Below the pieces are notes generated by a model. That model ran no database searches. It had not been told where the DNA came from and worked only from the letters and a program-made list of their open reading frames with translations. From Portulaca oleracea (taxonomy: Eukaryota > Streptophyta > Magnoliopsida > Caryophyllales > Portulacaceae), in NCBI GenBank assembly GCA_029582165.1, contig CM055883.1:22594001-22658000 (forward strand): DNA of 64,000 nucleotides, written 5' to 3'. Positions within the stretch are counted from its first letter, which is position 1. The number at the start of each line of letters is the position of its first letter. A program made the translations under genes and the position numbers. This document shows, piece by piece, positions 1-10,309 of this stretch.

Positions 1-2
1 TG

Positions 3-224
3 GTGAACCACAAGAAAATAACCTTAACCCCACTCAAACATACCCAGCCCACAAAGAACCTTTACTTTGAGCCTACCCTTGTTCTTTTGCTAGATGCTGA
101 GCATCATGAGTTCAGTGCTAGTAAGGATCTCATTCTTTTATCCCCTGATGAACCACAAACCCCACAAATAACCATCCCCTACTTGCCCACTCCTGGAAGA
201 GTATGCATTTTTATTTCCAGATGA
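3..224 (+). pseudogene. Gypsy polyprotein fragment between protease and RT
   Basis: This open frame runs into the window from the left and ends at a stop just before the RT domain. Its C-terminal part is the linker normally found between the protease and reverse transcriptase of a gypsy polyprotein. The frame that continues into RT is a different one: the codons just upstream of the ATG at 226 read as the usual lead-in to RT (LLEEYAFLFPDE), starting near position 196. A frameshift therefore lies at about 150-195. The fragment itself carries no recognisable catalytic motif. I infer that it belongs to the same element as the pol frame that follows. Confidence 0.6.
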
Positions 225-225
225 G

Positions 226-2937
226 ATGCCCCCAGGATTACCCCCCAAGAGAGACATCCAACACAAGATTGATCTAGTCCCAGGATCAGTCTTGCCAAAC
301 CAACCTGCTTACAGGATGGCTCCAGCAGAAGCTGTAGAGATTCAAAGGCAAGTGGATGATCTTCTTAGCAAGGGAATGATCAGGGAGAGCCTAAGTCCAT
401 GTGCAGTACCTGCTCTGTTAGTTCCAAAGAAAGATGGTAGTCAAAGAATGTGTATGGATTGCAGTGCTATAAATAAAATCACAATCAAGTACAGGTTTCC
501 AATACCTAGACTTGAAGATCTTCTTGATGAACTCCATGGGTCTCAGGTGTTTTCTAAGATAGATTTGAGAAGTGGTTATTATCAAATCAGAATCTATGAA
601 GGTGATGAATGGAAGACATCATTCAAAACAAAGGGAGGTCTGTTTGAATGGCTTGTAATGCCCTTTGGTCTTACAAATGCTCCTTCTACATTCATGAGGC
701 TTATGAACCAGGTACTGAAGCCTTCGATTGGAAGTTGTGTAGTTGTTTATTTTGATGATATTTTGGTTTATAGTAAAACAGAGGCAGAGCATCAACAGCA
801 TTTGAAACAAGTGATGGATATTCTGTCTAAGGAGAAGCTTTATGGGAATTTGAAGAAATGTCAGTTCTTTACAGACCAAGTTATTTTTCTTTGTTATATA
901 GTATTTGCTGATGGCATTCAAGTTGATCAGGAGAAGATCAAGGCCATCCAAGAGTGGCCTACCCCCAGTTCTATTCAGCAAGTGAGAAGCTTCCATGGGT
1001 TAGCTTCATTTTACAGAAGATTTGTGAGAAATTTCAGTACTATTATGGCACCCATGACTGAAGTTATCAAAGGGAAGTCTTTTCATTGGACTCCAGCAGC
1101 ACAAAGGTCCTTTGAACAGATCAAAGAGAAGCTGACAACAGCACCAGTTCTTGCTTTACCTAGCTTTTCTAAGATCTTTGAAGTCGAGTGTGATGCCTCA
1201 GGAGTTGGCATAGGAGCTGTCTTATCTCAAGAAGGCAGGCCTATAGCTTACTTCAGTGAGAAACTGAATGAAGCAAAGAAGAAGTACAACACTTATGATA
1301 AGGAATTTTATGCAATTATTCGAGCTCTTGAGCATTGGAGGCATTATTTGGTTGGAGGAGAATTTATTATGCATAGTGATCATGAAGCTCTGAAATATAT
1401 TCAAGGACAACACAAGCTTAATCCCAGACATGCAAAATGGGTCGAGTTTATGCAGTCTTTTCATTTCATGATCCACCATAAGTCAGGCAATATGAACAGG
1501 GGAGTTGATGCACTTTCTAGAAGGTTTTTCTTATTGCACATCCTGGATTCCAGAATCCTAGGATTTGAGCAGCTGAAGGACAAGTTTCAGGCTTGTCAAC
1601 AGCATCCTCAGGGTGTGTACCATACAGATCAGGGATTCTTATTTAAAGGCAGCAGATTATGTATTCCTAGAAGCAGTATAAGGGAATTATTAATCTCAGA
1701 AGTGCATGGAGGAGGATTAGCAGGACACTTTGGCATAGAGAAGACATTACTTATGCTCAAAGAACATTATTTCTGGCCAAAGATGGGAAGAGATGTAGAG
1801 CATTTGGTCAAGAGATGCAGCATATGTCAATTATCTAAGAGCCAAAGTCTACCTCAAGGACTTTATACCCCTTTGCCAGTTCCTAAAGGTCCTTGGGAAG
1901 ATGTTAGTCTTGATTTCATTGTGGGACTTCCAAGAACTCAGAGAGGTAAAGACTCTATTATGGTTGTTGTTTGTAGATTCTCAAAAATGGTTCATTTTGT
2001 TGCTTGCAATACTACCTATGATGCTGTTAAAGTTGCTGATTTATATTTTCAAGAAGTAGTCAAGTTACATGGTATTCCTAGGTCCATGGTTTCAGACAGG
2101 GATACTAAGTTTCTTAGTCATTTCTGGGTTACATTATGGAAGAAGATGGGAACTCAACTCAAGTTTAGTACTACTTGTCATCCCCACACAGATGGTCAAA
2201 CTGAGGTTACTAACAGAACCTTAGGTACTCTCTTGAGAAGCCTTGTAGCAAGAAACAAAGGAATTTGGGATGCTATGCTACCTCAGGCAGAGTTTGCTTT
2301 CAATAGAGCCCCAAGCAAAGCTACTGGTTACTCACCTTTTCAAGTGGTTTATGGTCTGAATCCAATCACCCCTTTGGATTTGGTACCCCAAGCTACTTCA
2401 ATCAAGTTTAGCTATGAAGCTGATTTAAGGGCCAAGCAAATTAAAGAGTTCCATCAACAAATACAACAACAAATTAAGAAGCACAATGAGAAGGTAGCTG
2501 TAGCAGCAAATCAAAAGAGGAGAAGAGTTGTGTTTACTCCAGGTGACTTGGTATGGGTACACCTCAGGAAAGACAAGTTTCCTAGCAGGAGGAAAGGGAA
2601 GCTTGTTTCCAAGGCTGATGGTCCCATCGAGGTGCTTCAGCAAGTCAATGAAAATGCTTACAAGTTGGCTTTATCTGAAGACTTTGGTGGAAGTGCAACT
2701 TTCAACATTGCTGACCTTAGACCTTATTATCCAGCAGAGGAGGGATTACCAAGTTTGAGGTCAAACTTTTCTGAACCAGAGGAGGATGATGGAGGTCCAT
2801 CTACAACAACAATGCTAGCCGAGCCAGTAAGGACAGAAGAGAGGACTTTTCATCCTGAGGTCCTTAGCAGGTCCTTCAATCAATGGGACTTAGCTGGGAA
2901 TTCAGGAGGGATCAAGTCCTTCCTGCAGCAAGCATAA
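226..2937 (+). CDS. Ty3/gypsy pol: reverse transcriptase, RNase H, integrase (CRM-like chromovirus)
   Basis: A 903-residue open frame encodes the pol part of an LTR retrotransposon. RT covers roughly residues 1-270, with the catalytic YFDD at 175-178. RNase H follows, with DASGVGIGAVLSQ and a TDH-like SDHEAL motif. The integrase has an HHCC zinc region (about 494-535) and a catalytic triad near D563, D624 and E660, which gives the expected D,D-35-E spacing. The frame is uninterrupted through these domains, which is unusual in this window. The C-terminus has an LRSNFSEPEEDD motif and no clear chromodomain. RT wording and LTR ends suggest the CRM group of chromoviruses, but that clade call is from memory. 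The true N-terminus (gag, protease) lies outside the window or behind the frameshift near 190, so the ATG at 226 is not a real start. Confidence 0.95.
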   Translation: MPPGLPPKRDIQHKIDLVPGSVLPNQPAYRMAPAEAVEIQRQVDDLLSKGMIRESLSPCAVPALLVPKKDGSQRMCMDCSAINKITIKYRFPIPRLEDLLDELHGSQVFSKIDLRSGYYQIRIYEGDEWKTSFKTKGGLFEWLVMPFGLTNAPSTFMRLMNQVLKPSIGSCVVVYFDDILVYSKTEAEHQQHLKQVMDILSKEKLYGNLKKCQFFTDQVIFLCYIVFADGIQVDQEKIKAIQEWPTPSSIQQVRSFHGLASFYRRFVRNFSTIMAPMTEVIKGKSFHWTPAAQRSFEQIKEKLTTAPVLALPSFSKIFEVECDASGVGIGAVLSQEGRPIAYFSEKLNEAKKKYNTYDKEFYAIIRALEHWRHYLVGGEFIMHSDHEALKYIQGQHKLNPRHAKWVEFMQSFHFMIHHKSGNMNRGVDALSRRFFLLHILDSRILGFEQLKDKFQACQQHPQGVYHTDQGFLFKGSRLCIPRSSIRELLISEVHGGGLAGHFGIEKTLLMLKEHYFWPKMGRDVEHLVKRCSICQLSKSQSLPQGLYTPLPVPKGPWEDVSLDFIVGLPRTQRGKDSIMVVVCRFSKMVHFVACNTTYDAVKVADLYFQEVVKLHGIPRSMVSDRDTKFLSHFWVTLWKKMGTQLKFSTTCHPHTDGQTEVTNRTLGTLLRSLVARNKGIWDAMLPQAEFAFNRAPSKATGYSPFQVVYGLNPITPLDLVPQATSIKFSYEADLRAKQIKEFHQQIQQQIKKHNEKVAVAANQKRRRVVFTPGDLVWVHLRKDKFPSRRKGKLVSKADGPIEVLQQVNENAYKLALSEDFGGSATFNIADLRPYYPAEEGLPSLRSNFSEPEEDDGGPSTTTMLAEPVRTEERTFHPEVLSRSFNQWDLAGNSGGIKSFLQQA

Positions 2938-3364
2938 AGTATTTTGGTCAACAGGTCCTTGGGTAATTTTGAAGCATTCAAAGGCAGTAAGGTGATCACC
3001 CCAGGATCTTGTGAAGGAGGTAGCCTTGGCCTTAGAACATAAGTCCAATTGGTGCACTTGGACCTTGGCAGAACCCCAATCTGTGAAATCAGGGTTAATA
3101 TCTCATTCAAGGTCTATTGCAAGCTGCAGAACATAAGGCAATGGCATTTGATGGTTGCCGTGTGTTCCTAAGGTCATTTACTACTACTGGTCGAGGAGTG
3201 CAGGTGACTGATGTCCTTGGGCATTTTCTACAGCATGTTGGTTCATGAATACAGACAGCAGGCAGTGTTAGCATTTTCAGCAGCATTAAGGTCATTTGGT
3301 TCATTTTCATTCCAGTAATCGAATGTCCTTTAGGTGCTAATATTACCAAAGAACCTCAAGACCA
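2938..3364 (+). other. 3' non-coding region between pol and 3' LTR
   Basis: No gene is seen here. The stretch lies between the pol stop codon and the LTR start at 3365. It has the mixed composition of an untranslated retrotransposon 3' region. Minus-strand frames at 2880-3349 have no recognisable motif. No strong polypurine tract stands out immediately before 3365, which slightly weakens the LTR boundary call. Confidence 0.6.
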
Positions 3365-4020
3365 TGATGAAGAATATAATAAGCCTAGTGGAAGCATGAC
3401 TAAGGCTCGATAAGCAGCTGCTGGCATTTCCAGCTCCAGCCAGCCATATTTATATTTTCTTTTGCTGTTTTCTTTGCTTAATCTGATGTAATTATGTATT
3501 AGATAGCTTGCTTATGTATCTTAAGTTAGCTTAGCAGTAGATTAGAGGTTTCCTAATGCTTATGAAAGCCTTAATTAGTCGGTACAGCCAGCTACTTGCT
3601 AAAAGTAGCAATATAAGCAGCTCTTATTGTATTTTGCAGATCATCTTTGAGTGAATGAAGAAGAAACCAGTCGAGCTTGCTCTTGTAGGTTTGTGAGTGC
3701 CTCTAAAACTCTCTATTGTTTCTACTTGTCTGTAACTAAGCTTTGGCAAGCTTAGAAGGTGTTAAGTAGAGCTCGGTTTATGTTATTGGTGGTGTTGTCT
3801 GTATCCAGTGGTATGAGCCGAGTTTGCCCTTGTGCTTCTTGCTGTGGTGTGGTCTGTATCAGTAAGATACACAAGTTATCTATCTTCTTTTATTTTTTTT
3901 CATTCCTTGATGTTATTTCATCCCTAGGAAGAGCTTAAGTTTAACAGAAACTGGACAATGAGGTCCTTGGTGTAGTCCAGGCTAGTGCACTCTGATTTCC
4001 TTTGGTCTGCACATACATCA
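3365..4020 (+). repeat. 3' LTR of CRM-like gypsy element
   Basis: This 656-bp segment starts TGATGAAGAA and ends ACATACATCA, so it has 5-bp inverted ends TGATG/CATCA. The gypsy element at 35018-40364 shows the same end pattern in its 3' LTR. The segment follows pol and its 3' non-coding stretch and has a non-coding LTR-like composition. The 5' LTR is outside the window, so neither the boundary nor a target duplication can be checked here. An alternative end at about 3873 (GATACACA) was considered. Confidence 0.6.
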
Positions 4021-4242
4021 AGTTTTGAATGAAAATGTTAGTGAGCACCCCGAAGAGCAATTTGATCCTCACCAAATGCAAATTCCGCTCCCCAAATGGT
4101 TGATTCAACACTTGATGTAGAGCATGTAGATCTAAGGCATGATGTTCCGAGGGAGAAACTGTCTTTGAAGCCGCTTTGTGTTGAAGTCAATTCGGTGACA
4201 ACAATTATTCATGAGCATTAAGGAGAGTCATATTTTCTTGAA

Positions 4243-4761
4243 GTGGAACCCGACAATGGGAGTGAAAACAATCATCCCAAGACCTTATGTCCCAAACCCA
4301 AGGTATTTGAAAATGCATCTCTTGATGATCCCCTCAAGATTGTTCCATTGAGGAGGGAAATCTCATTGGATGAAGTTTATATTGAGGGCAAAGAGATTGA
4401 GAAGATTGTTCCCAAGAGTACGAAACTTGGAGAACCACTTGGGGAAGAGCCTAAGTTACTTCTTCATTCCCAACACCCAATCAAAACATCGGAGGAGAAC
4501 CTTGTTCTATTTGCGGAGGTGATGAGGAGGTGTTGGAAATGGAGGAGGAAGCGATATTGGAAGAAGTTGAAGATATCATCATCTCCTCCCTGCTCATGGT
4601 CAAATAAACGACCGGAAGTACGAATCGATATGAGGTTGTCCAATGACGAAAGACATTGGAAAGGGAGGAAAAAGAAGCGGGTTTGGTGGAAGAAGCTAAT
4701 ATTGTTCCTCTCATGTGCACCATGTCTCTTTAGGATCAAACGGGTATTTGGGTCGAGCTAG
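4243..4761 (+). pseudogene. Degraded retrotransposon coding remnant upstream of the env-like ORF
   Basis: This 172-residue frame is rich in Glu, Lys and Pro (KIVPLRREISLDEVYIEGKE) and ends in a Lys/Arg/Trp-rich part. No catalytic motif is recognisable. It lies just before the conserved Athila junction block at about 4740-4800, where the end of the gag-pol frame is expected. It is probably a decayed C-terminal extension of that polyprotein. The frame upstream (4021-4240) shows several stops. Confidence 0.4.
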
Positions 4762-5120
4762 AGACCTTAAATTAGCGCTTTATGGGAGGCACCCCATAAT
4801 TTTTGCAGTTCTTCTTTTAGTTTTAAGTTTTTCATTTTTCCATTTTTGTTCCTTTTTCTTCTTTTTAATTTTCTTATTAGTTTTCCTAGGTTTTCTATTT
4901 TTCTTGTCTTTTTTATTTTCTTTATTTCTTTCTTTTGTATTTTTGAGGTTTTAGTTCTATGTTCAAAAGAAAAGGATTGAAAAATGATGTGAAAAAAAAA
5001 AGTTGGAGTTGAAAAAATAAGAAAATTGAAGTTGGGAGTGAAAGAAGTAGTGTGAGTGAGTGAGGTTTTGAAAAGAATACGAGTGTTGAGAGAGTTTGAA
5101 AGTAAGAAGGATTTTGAAAT

Positions 5121-5522
5121 GGATTATTGGACGTCAATAATACCAGCTTTGGGGGTATTGGACACTAATAATATAAACTATTTTCTTGGACTCTAGTAGT
5201 ACCAACTATCGACCTATTTTCCTCCAACAGTACACGACCGAGTTGTTATAGTTTTAACTCATCGGAAAGATGACGTGGCTCCATGATGTGTGACGTGGAA
5301 GGCGGAGGTTTGGTAGAAAATGTTAACGCGAACACTAACATGTCTTCCATCACATATTATGGAGTCACATCATCTTTTCGATGAGTTAAAACCATAACAA
5401 TTCGACGGTGTACTATTAGAGGAAAATAAGTCAATAGTTCATACTGCTAGTGTCCAAGAAAATAGTTTGTATTATTAATATCCAATACCCCCAAAGTTGG
5501 TGTTATTGATGTCCAAAAACCC
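5121..5522. mobile_element. MULE-type foldback MITE with 9-bp target duplication (TTTTGAAAT)
   Basis: The 402-bp element is almost entirely two inverted arms of about 170-190 bp. The left arm begins GGATTATTGGACGTCAATAA. The reverse complement of the right arm begins GGGTTTTTGGACATCAATAA. Identical 9-bp copies of TTTTGAAAT lie at 5112-5120 and 5523-5531. Long inverted repeats with 9-bp duplications are typical of Mutator-like elements. The arms differ by scattered substitutions, so the copy is not very recent. It has no coding capacity and is nested in the Athila element between the decayed coding remnant and the env-like ORF. Confidence 0.9.
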
Positions 5523-5531
5523 TTTTGAAAT

Positions 5532-6478
5532 TGAGTGCGAGGAAGTATGGAAGAATTGCCTGTCGAAGGGAGAAAGTTTTTAGGAGTTAAAATATTTTTG
5601 GAGGAGTTTGGGAGTTGTCCAGATTTTGGTAGCAGGCGCTACAAAAAATGTAGCACCCGCTACAGCGTGCAAACAGCAGCAGCAGAACCCCTCCAGAACG
5701 AGGTAGCGGCCGCGAGAAAGAGGATAACGCCCGCGAAGAGAAGCTGCCAAGCAAAACCCCTGTTTTCTAGTGTGTCGCGCTCGCGATTGTGTGGGTCACG
5801 CCCGCGACCTGACACTGTCCTGCGAATCTCTCAGCCCTAAAATTTCGTTTCTATCTCACTTCTCTCATTTCTTTCTCTCACAAAACTCGACTCCCTCTCT
5901 CTCTACAGCCTAGCCCCGCGACGCATTCCCTCACACACCCTTCCATCCCTCTCAAACCTAAATTTGACCTTCACTCCTCCTTCCATTTTTGCGAATCCAA
6001 ACCCTAATTTCTCTCCTTTGCTGCGCAAATTTGCTGTTGGGTTCCCAATTTTGCCCAGATTCAGTCCAGGCGTGCAACATTGCTCAAGCATTCGATGCTT
6101 CCTTCAAAGTGAGCTAATCTATTGTTTGTGTGCGACTTTTATTACCTTTTCACTTACATTGGGCTTGTTTGTCGCTGTTTACTGAGTTAGGGAAGGATTT
6201 TTGTCAATTTATATAATGCGTTAGTGTGATGTTCTTGTGTTTTATGTGTGCTTGCTGTGTGTTGGTGTTCATTGTGACGAGCAAGAACTCATCCTCCTTG
6301 TTGAATCCATGTTCAAGTGCTCCAATATGAGGTAACTTTCTACCATTGCTAGTGATTTCTGATTTTTCAAGCTCATTTGGTGTGTTCTTGTGTTGGATTT
6401 TTCAATTTCTTTGAGATTAGGGCACCACAGTGAGTTTATTTGGTAGAATTGCATTGCCAAGTTTTGCTTTTGTTCATC
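5532..6478 (+). other. Intergenic leader upstream of the env-like ORF, with GC-rich word repeats
   Basis: No gene is called here. At 5640-5820 the words CGCTAC/GTAGC and CGCGACC/GTCGCG are repeated in direct and inverted form. The element's own LTR uses the same words at 10560-10870. A pyrimidine-rich stretch follows at 5840-5960 (TCTCTC and CCTTCC runs). The arrangement resembles the upstream part of an LTR promoter, but this stretch is not bounded like an LTR. Short open frames at 5535-5840 and 5964-6185 have no recognisable motif. Confidence 0.5.
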
Positions 6479-7981
6479 ATGAGTGGAAGGAACAAGCGTT
6501 CACATGTTGAAGCAACTCCTTCATCGCAACCGGGACTATCCTCATCCGGGAAGAAGCGTTACCAAGTGCAACCGGCCACACTAATTCGGACAACGCATAA
6601 ACAACGGTATGAAGCACTCCAAGCACGAAAGATATGTGCACTGGACATTTATGATGCGGCGACGGTAGAAGCCATTCATTGCAAACCAAGCTTTGACTAC
6701 CTTATTCGCACTCTTAGGTGGGAGGTATTCATCACAATCGACAAATCGATTGTGGACCAACCCATCCTTGAGTTCTTGAGATCTTTGACGGTTCACAAGG
6801 ATGGCAAGGAAGATGCTTATTTTGAGTACCGAGTCGCCAACAAAGATAAGAAGTGCACCATGAAGCGTTTATGTCAAAGGTTGGGTTTTCTTGATGATGG
6901 AAGGTACTGTAAGAGGTGCGAAAACTTTGATGAGCAAAAGGCAATGCAAGCCTTGACATGTTGGAGGAGGATGGATCTTGGCACGAGAGACGGAAACCCA
7001 CGGTATCATTGCCCCCGTAACTCTAAGGGACGTGATTTTTGCAATCTAGCCGTCCGAATCTTCCATAGGATCGTGACGAGTTCGGTGTTCGGGAGAGATG
7101 ATGGATGCCGAAAACCCTCCGAAGACGATCTTTTCGTGATCTACAATGTTGTAAGGGGCAAACGGGTCAACACTGGTTCATGCATTCTACACTTTAGATT
7201 AGCGGAGATTAGCACAGAAACCCGACCTACTACCAATGGGATGGGGCACATCATTTGCCACTTCCTCGCTCAAGAAGGTTTCAGGAAGTACTTGAAGAAG
7301 TGGACTCTACGTTATCTTCCGAATCCTATCGACAGGGTACGATTGTAGAGAAAGAACATCCTCGCAAAGCATCCCACTTGCACGATCTATTGCCATGGAC
7401 ATGACGATAACAGAACAGAGAATCTCTTGGATCCAGACCATGCCGAGCAATGGTTAGATATCACTAATGAGTATAATTGGTCTTATGTCCAAGTGCATGA
7501 TACTCGCCGCAAGGTGGGGGGCTTGGACGTGTCCGATGGTGAGGAAGAAGAGGAGGGCAATGAAGAAGAAGGAGAAGATGAAGAAGAGGAGGAAGAAGAG
7601 GAAGAACATGCCGGCCATGGTGAAGCTAGTGGAAGTGGAAGTCAACCATGGGAAGCTTCACTTGAGCATCTCAATTCTCAATTCGAGCAAATGAGAGTTG
7701 ACCTTTGAGAACAACGGACTTTGCTCCACAGCCAGCACAACTTGTTGGAGAGCCAACAAGACTTGCTACGTGCCCAGAAGTCCACACTTAATCATGTACA
7801 TGTACATCTCTAAAGGCACGAGGAGTACTTCCAACAACAGAACCAGTACTAGCGTGACTAGGGATATTACTACTACTCCATTGAGAACCATGCCCCAACA
7901 CCGCCAGAGTATAGAAACCGCCACTATCCTGCCTACTTTCCTTATCACCCATATCCTCCCCCGGGAGGATCCGAGCAATGA
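6479..7981 (+). pseudogene. Athila ORF in the env position (ATHILA ORF-1-like), interrupted by stop codons
   Basis: The frame opens at MSGRNKRSHVEA (ATG at 6479) and reads on in a single frame past a TAG at 7346-7348, a TGA near 7706 and further stops to a final TGA at 7979-7981. The first ~290 residues have the look of the plant retrotransposon ORF known as ATHILA ORF-1, including a Cys-rich YCKRCENFDEQ stretch. They are followed by a strongly acidic Glu tract (about 7535-7610), a Gln/His-rich coiled stretch and a Pro/Tyr-rich tail. The function of this product is not established. Its position after gag-pol is why it is often called env-like. The start at 6479 is preferred to 6440 because family members begin near a basic MSxRxxR stretch. 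Confidence 0.7.
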
Positions 7982-8646
7982 TTTGTAAGTGTCCCCGCTC
8001 CCACTTTACTCTCTTTATTGATTTGATTTACACCAATAGTGTTAGATAAGTGTGGGGGTACTTTATGGGGAAAGTTGGGGAAGTGTGTCGGTTAGTTTGG
8101 TTTTATTAAGTTCGTTGTCCACATGGTTTGGTAGCTTTGTTTCCATTGCTTCATCATTCGTTGGACCGGTTAGGAGAGTTGTTTCACCCTCAATTCCCGC
8201 CTCAAAAGAGTGAGATTTGGGGTTGAGGTTTGTCATTGTCAATGTAGATTTTGTAAATAGGTTGTCTATAGTTTGTTCTTTAGCTAGTGTCCTGTATATA
8301 TTTTTGTTTTTGTTCTTTTTCTTTTATGCATGCGAACATTCTTACTTGGGAAGTTTACTTGATTATTTCTAACCCCTGGTATGATGTTCTTTGGATCGTG
8401 GATCGGGTTGTTCTTTCATTGAAGACCTCGAGGTAACATGTTTCCGTTCTCTTTGTTCTATATATATACTGATCCATGTTGCATGCTCGGTTTTCTTTTT
8501 GGGTGGCGAGCCCTTTGAGTGTCTGTGTTGGGATCATTTTGTTGTTAGAGTCGTGTGGGCTCGGGTCGCCACCACTTTTTCTTGCTAGTTCTTTTTGTTT
8601 GTTTGCTTTTTGTAGGTTCTCTACCCTTTCATGTGACACCCTTCCC

Positions 8647-8662
8647 ACAATGAGGACATTGT
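8647..8662 (+). other. Palindromic motif ACAATG-AGGA-CATTGT in the 3' non-coding region
   Basis: The 16-bp sequence has two 6-bp arms around an AGGA loop. The identical 16-mer occurs in element B at 44452-44467. A variant occurs in element C on the minus strand at 57396-57411. Plant Athila elements often carry a similar phrase upstream of their 3' LTR. The role is unknown. Confidence 0.6.
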
Positions 8663-8672
8663 GGAGTTTTAA

Positions 8673-8700
8673 GTGTGTGTGTGTGTGGGGGGGGGGGGGG
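8673..8700 (+). repeat. (GT)n-(G)n simple repeat
   Basis: A GT run is followed by a 14-base G run. The length may be unreliable because homopolymers are prone to assembly error. Confidence 0.9.
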
Positions 8701-8927
8701 AGATATTCTGTTTGAAGGGTAGATCACCTAGTGTTTTTTTTTTTAGTGTTTTTTTAGTTTTTTGCTAAAATTTGAAAATTTTTGTGAAAATGAAAGAAAA
8801 AAGGGAAAAAGGTTTTGAAAAACCCTTAAAAATTTTTCTTTTTTTTTGAAGATGCTTTCATTCACAGTTATGTAGGTAGTTGTCTAATTGGCCGATGCAA
8901 TTGTTTAGAAGAGGTCGATATGGATAA

Positions 8928-9270
8928 GGGTTTTTGGCCACAAATAATCCGTACCGAGGGACTTGTGACTGGGAATAATCCAAAGTGACTTTTCGGCCAC
9001 TGGTAATCTGTACTTTTTCACTATTTTCTCATAGTAGTCCAAAATCAATTTCCGGCATCGGAATATTGACGTCGCGACCGGAAGGTATGTTTATTCATAC
9101 TTCAAAAAAGAAATTTCAGGTCGCCACGTCAGCTATCCAGTGCCGGAAATTTATTCTAGACTGCTATGAGAAAATAGTGACAAAGTATGGACTGTCAGTG
9201 GCTAAAAAGTCACTTTGTATTATTCTCAGTCACAAGCCCCTCAGTACGGATTATTTATGGCCAAAATCCC
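8928..9270. mobile_element. MULE-type foldback MITE with 9-bp target duplication (TATGGATAA)
   Basis: The 343-bp element has inverted arms of about 135 bp. The left end is GGGTTTTTGGCCACAAATAA and the reverse-complemented right end is GGGATTTTGGCCATAAATAA. Identical 9-bp duplications TATGGATAA lie at 8919-8927 and 9271-9279. The ends resemble those of the MITE at 5121-5522 (GGGTTTTTGG then an AATAA core), although the interiors differ. An open frame at 8985-9380 crosses the right boundary and is not a gene. Confidence 0.9.
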
Positions 9271-9279
9271 TATGGATAA

Positions 9280-10272
9280 TGATAGGCCTTAGGAAGGATT
9301 TCTGCCATGATATATCTTTATTAGATCTTGACATGGATTGTGAAAGCAAAGTCCTCACTTCTTACACGCCCCAATTGTGAATTTCTTGCCCAAAGTTGGA
9401 TAATCTGAGTTGTTTAATGCTCTTGCTTGCCTTAGTTAATGAATTAATTAACTACTATCGGTCCTACCGATGAGGGTTGGTATGGGTGGACAGCGTCCAG
9501 GCCCTTAAGTACAATGTTTACGTATGAAGCAACCCGAATCAGGGAGGGTAAACCCTTTGCGAAGGCCGGTCTGATTCCCGAAAAAACCGACGCCAACGCC
9601 CTAAATTTACAAAACGAATTTAGAGTGAGGCTTAATAAAGAAAGAAAAGAGTGAAGAAAAAAAAAGAGAAAAAGAAAGCAGAATAAATAAAAAGATAAAG
9701 AAAAAGCAAGAAAAGAAAAAAGAACGAGTTGTGAAAGAAAAAGAAAAAGAAAAGAGAAAGTGAAAGTGAAAGAAAAATAAAGAGTGAAGCTAGGATAGAT
9801 AATAATCCCTAGCTTGAGCATGAAAATGACTTGGATTGTGTGGCTTAGGTTAGAAAGGATCGATTAGGGCCCACTTGCACTTGTGCACGAGGATTCTTGC
9901 TCATCATGAAGTTTCGGGGTTGAAAACCTCAAGGGTTGACAGTTTTCCAACCTTCGTGTCCTTGTTTGTTCATATTTGCTTCTTCCATTTGATTGTTGAG
10001 GCGGGTTGCGGAACTAAGTGCATGATTGGGGATGAGAATATCTTCTTCGCCTTTGTTTTGTTTTTGGTTTTGGTTTTGGTTTTTCACCTTTTATTCTTTC
10101 CCCTTTTTCTTTCATGGCTTTTGTGGGTATAGTCGCTACAAATTCTCACGAGACCTACCTCGTCCACCTTGCCTGTCAAGGGGTTTAAAGGGCTTGGTGC
10201 ATACGCTAAATGCACTCGTTTCCTCCCACGACAAAGGAGTTGGTGTTTAGTTTTTAGTTTGTTTTTGTTTTG
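9280..10272 (+). other. 3' non-coding region of the Athila element, continued
   Basis: No gene is seen. A purine-rich tract at about 9625-9785 (GAAAG and AAAGAAAA repeats) gives spurious Phe/Leu/Ser frames on the other strand. The block at 10110-10205 (GGCTTTTGTGGGTATAG to TTTAAAGGGCTTGGTGCATA) recurs at about 42205-42290 and 45965-46050 (element B). It also recurs reverse-complemented at about 56185-56280 (element C), so it is a conserved part of the 3' region in these elements. Confidence 0.6.
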
Positions 10273-10293
10273 TTTTGCTCGGAACGAGCAAAA
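10273..10293 (+). other. Pre-LTR stem-loop TTTTGCTCG-GAA-CGAGCAAAA
   Basis: Perfect 9-bp arms enclose a GAA loop. The hairpin ends 16 bp before the LTR start at 10310 and is followed by a purine-rich tract. Equivalent hairpins with different arm sequences occur at the same place in elements A, B and C. Confidence 0.75.
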
Positions 10294-10309
10294 GTTCAAG
10301 TTTGGGGGG
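10294..10309 (+). other. Polypurine tract region before the 3' LTR
   Basis: The sequence AGTTCAAGTTTGGGGGG directly precedes the TG start of the LTR. It fits the polypurine tract that primes plus-strand synthesis in LTR retrotransposons. Confidence 0.6.

Larger units (their letters stand above)
7982..8927 (+). other. 3' non-coding region of the Athila element
   Basis: No gene is seen. The stretch is T- and G-rich and includes the palindromic motif at 8647-8662 and a GT/G homopolymer at 8673-8700. Short frames on both strands have no recognisable motif. Confidence 0.6.

Noticed and set aside
3365..3873. Shorter LTR for the CRM-like element ending GATACACA
   Set aside because: An end at 4020 gives matching TGATG/CATCA ends like those of the related element at 35018, so the longer form is preferred.
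7427..7708. Separate small acidic protein gene
   Set aside because: It is in the same frame as the env-position ORF and follows a single stop codon, so it is the continuation of that decayed ORF.
9444..9821. Membrane protein with Phe/Leu-rich segments (minus)
   Set aside because: The hydrophobic runs come from a purine-rich simple stretch on the plus strand; similar shadows occur at 56570-56900.
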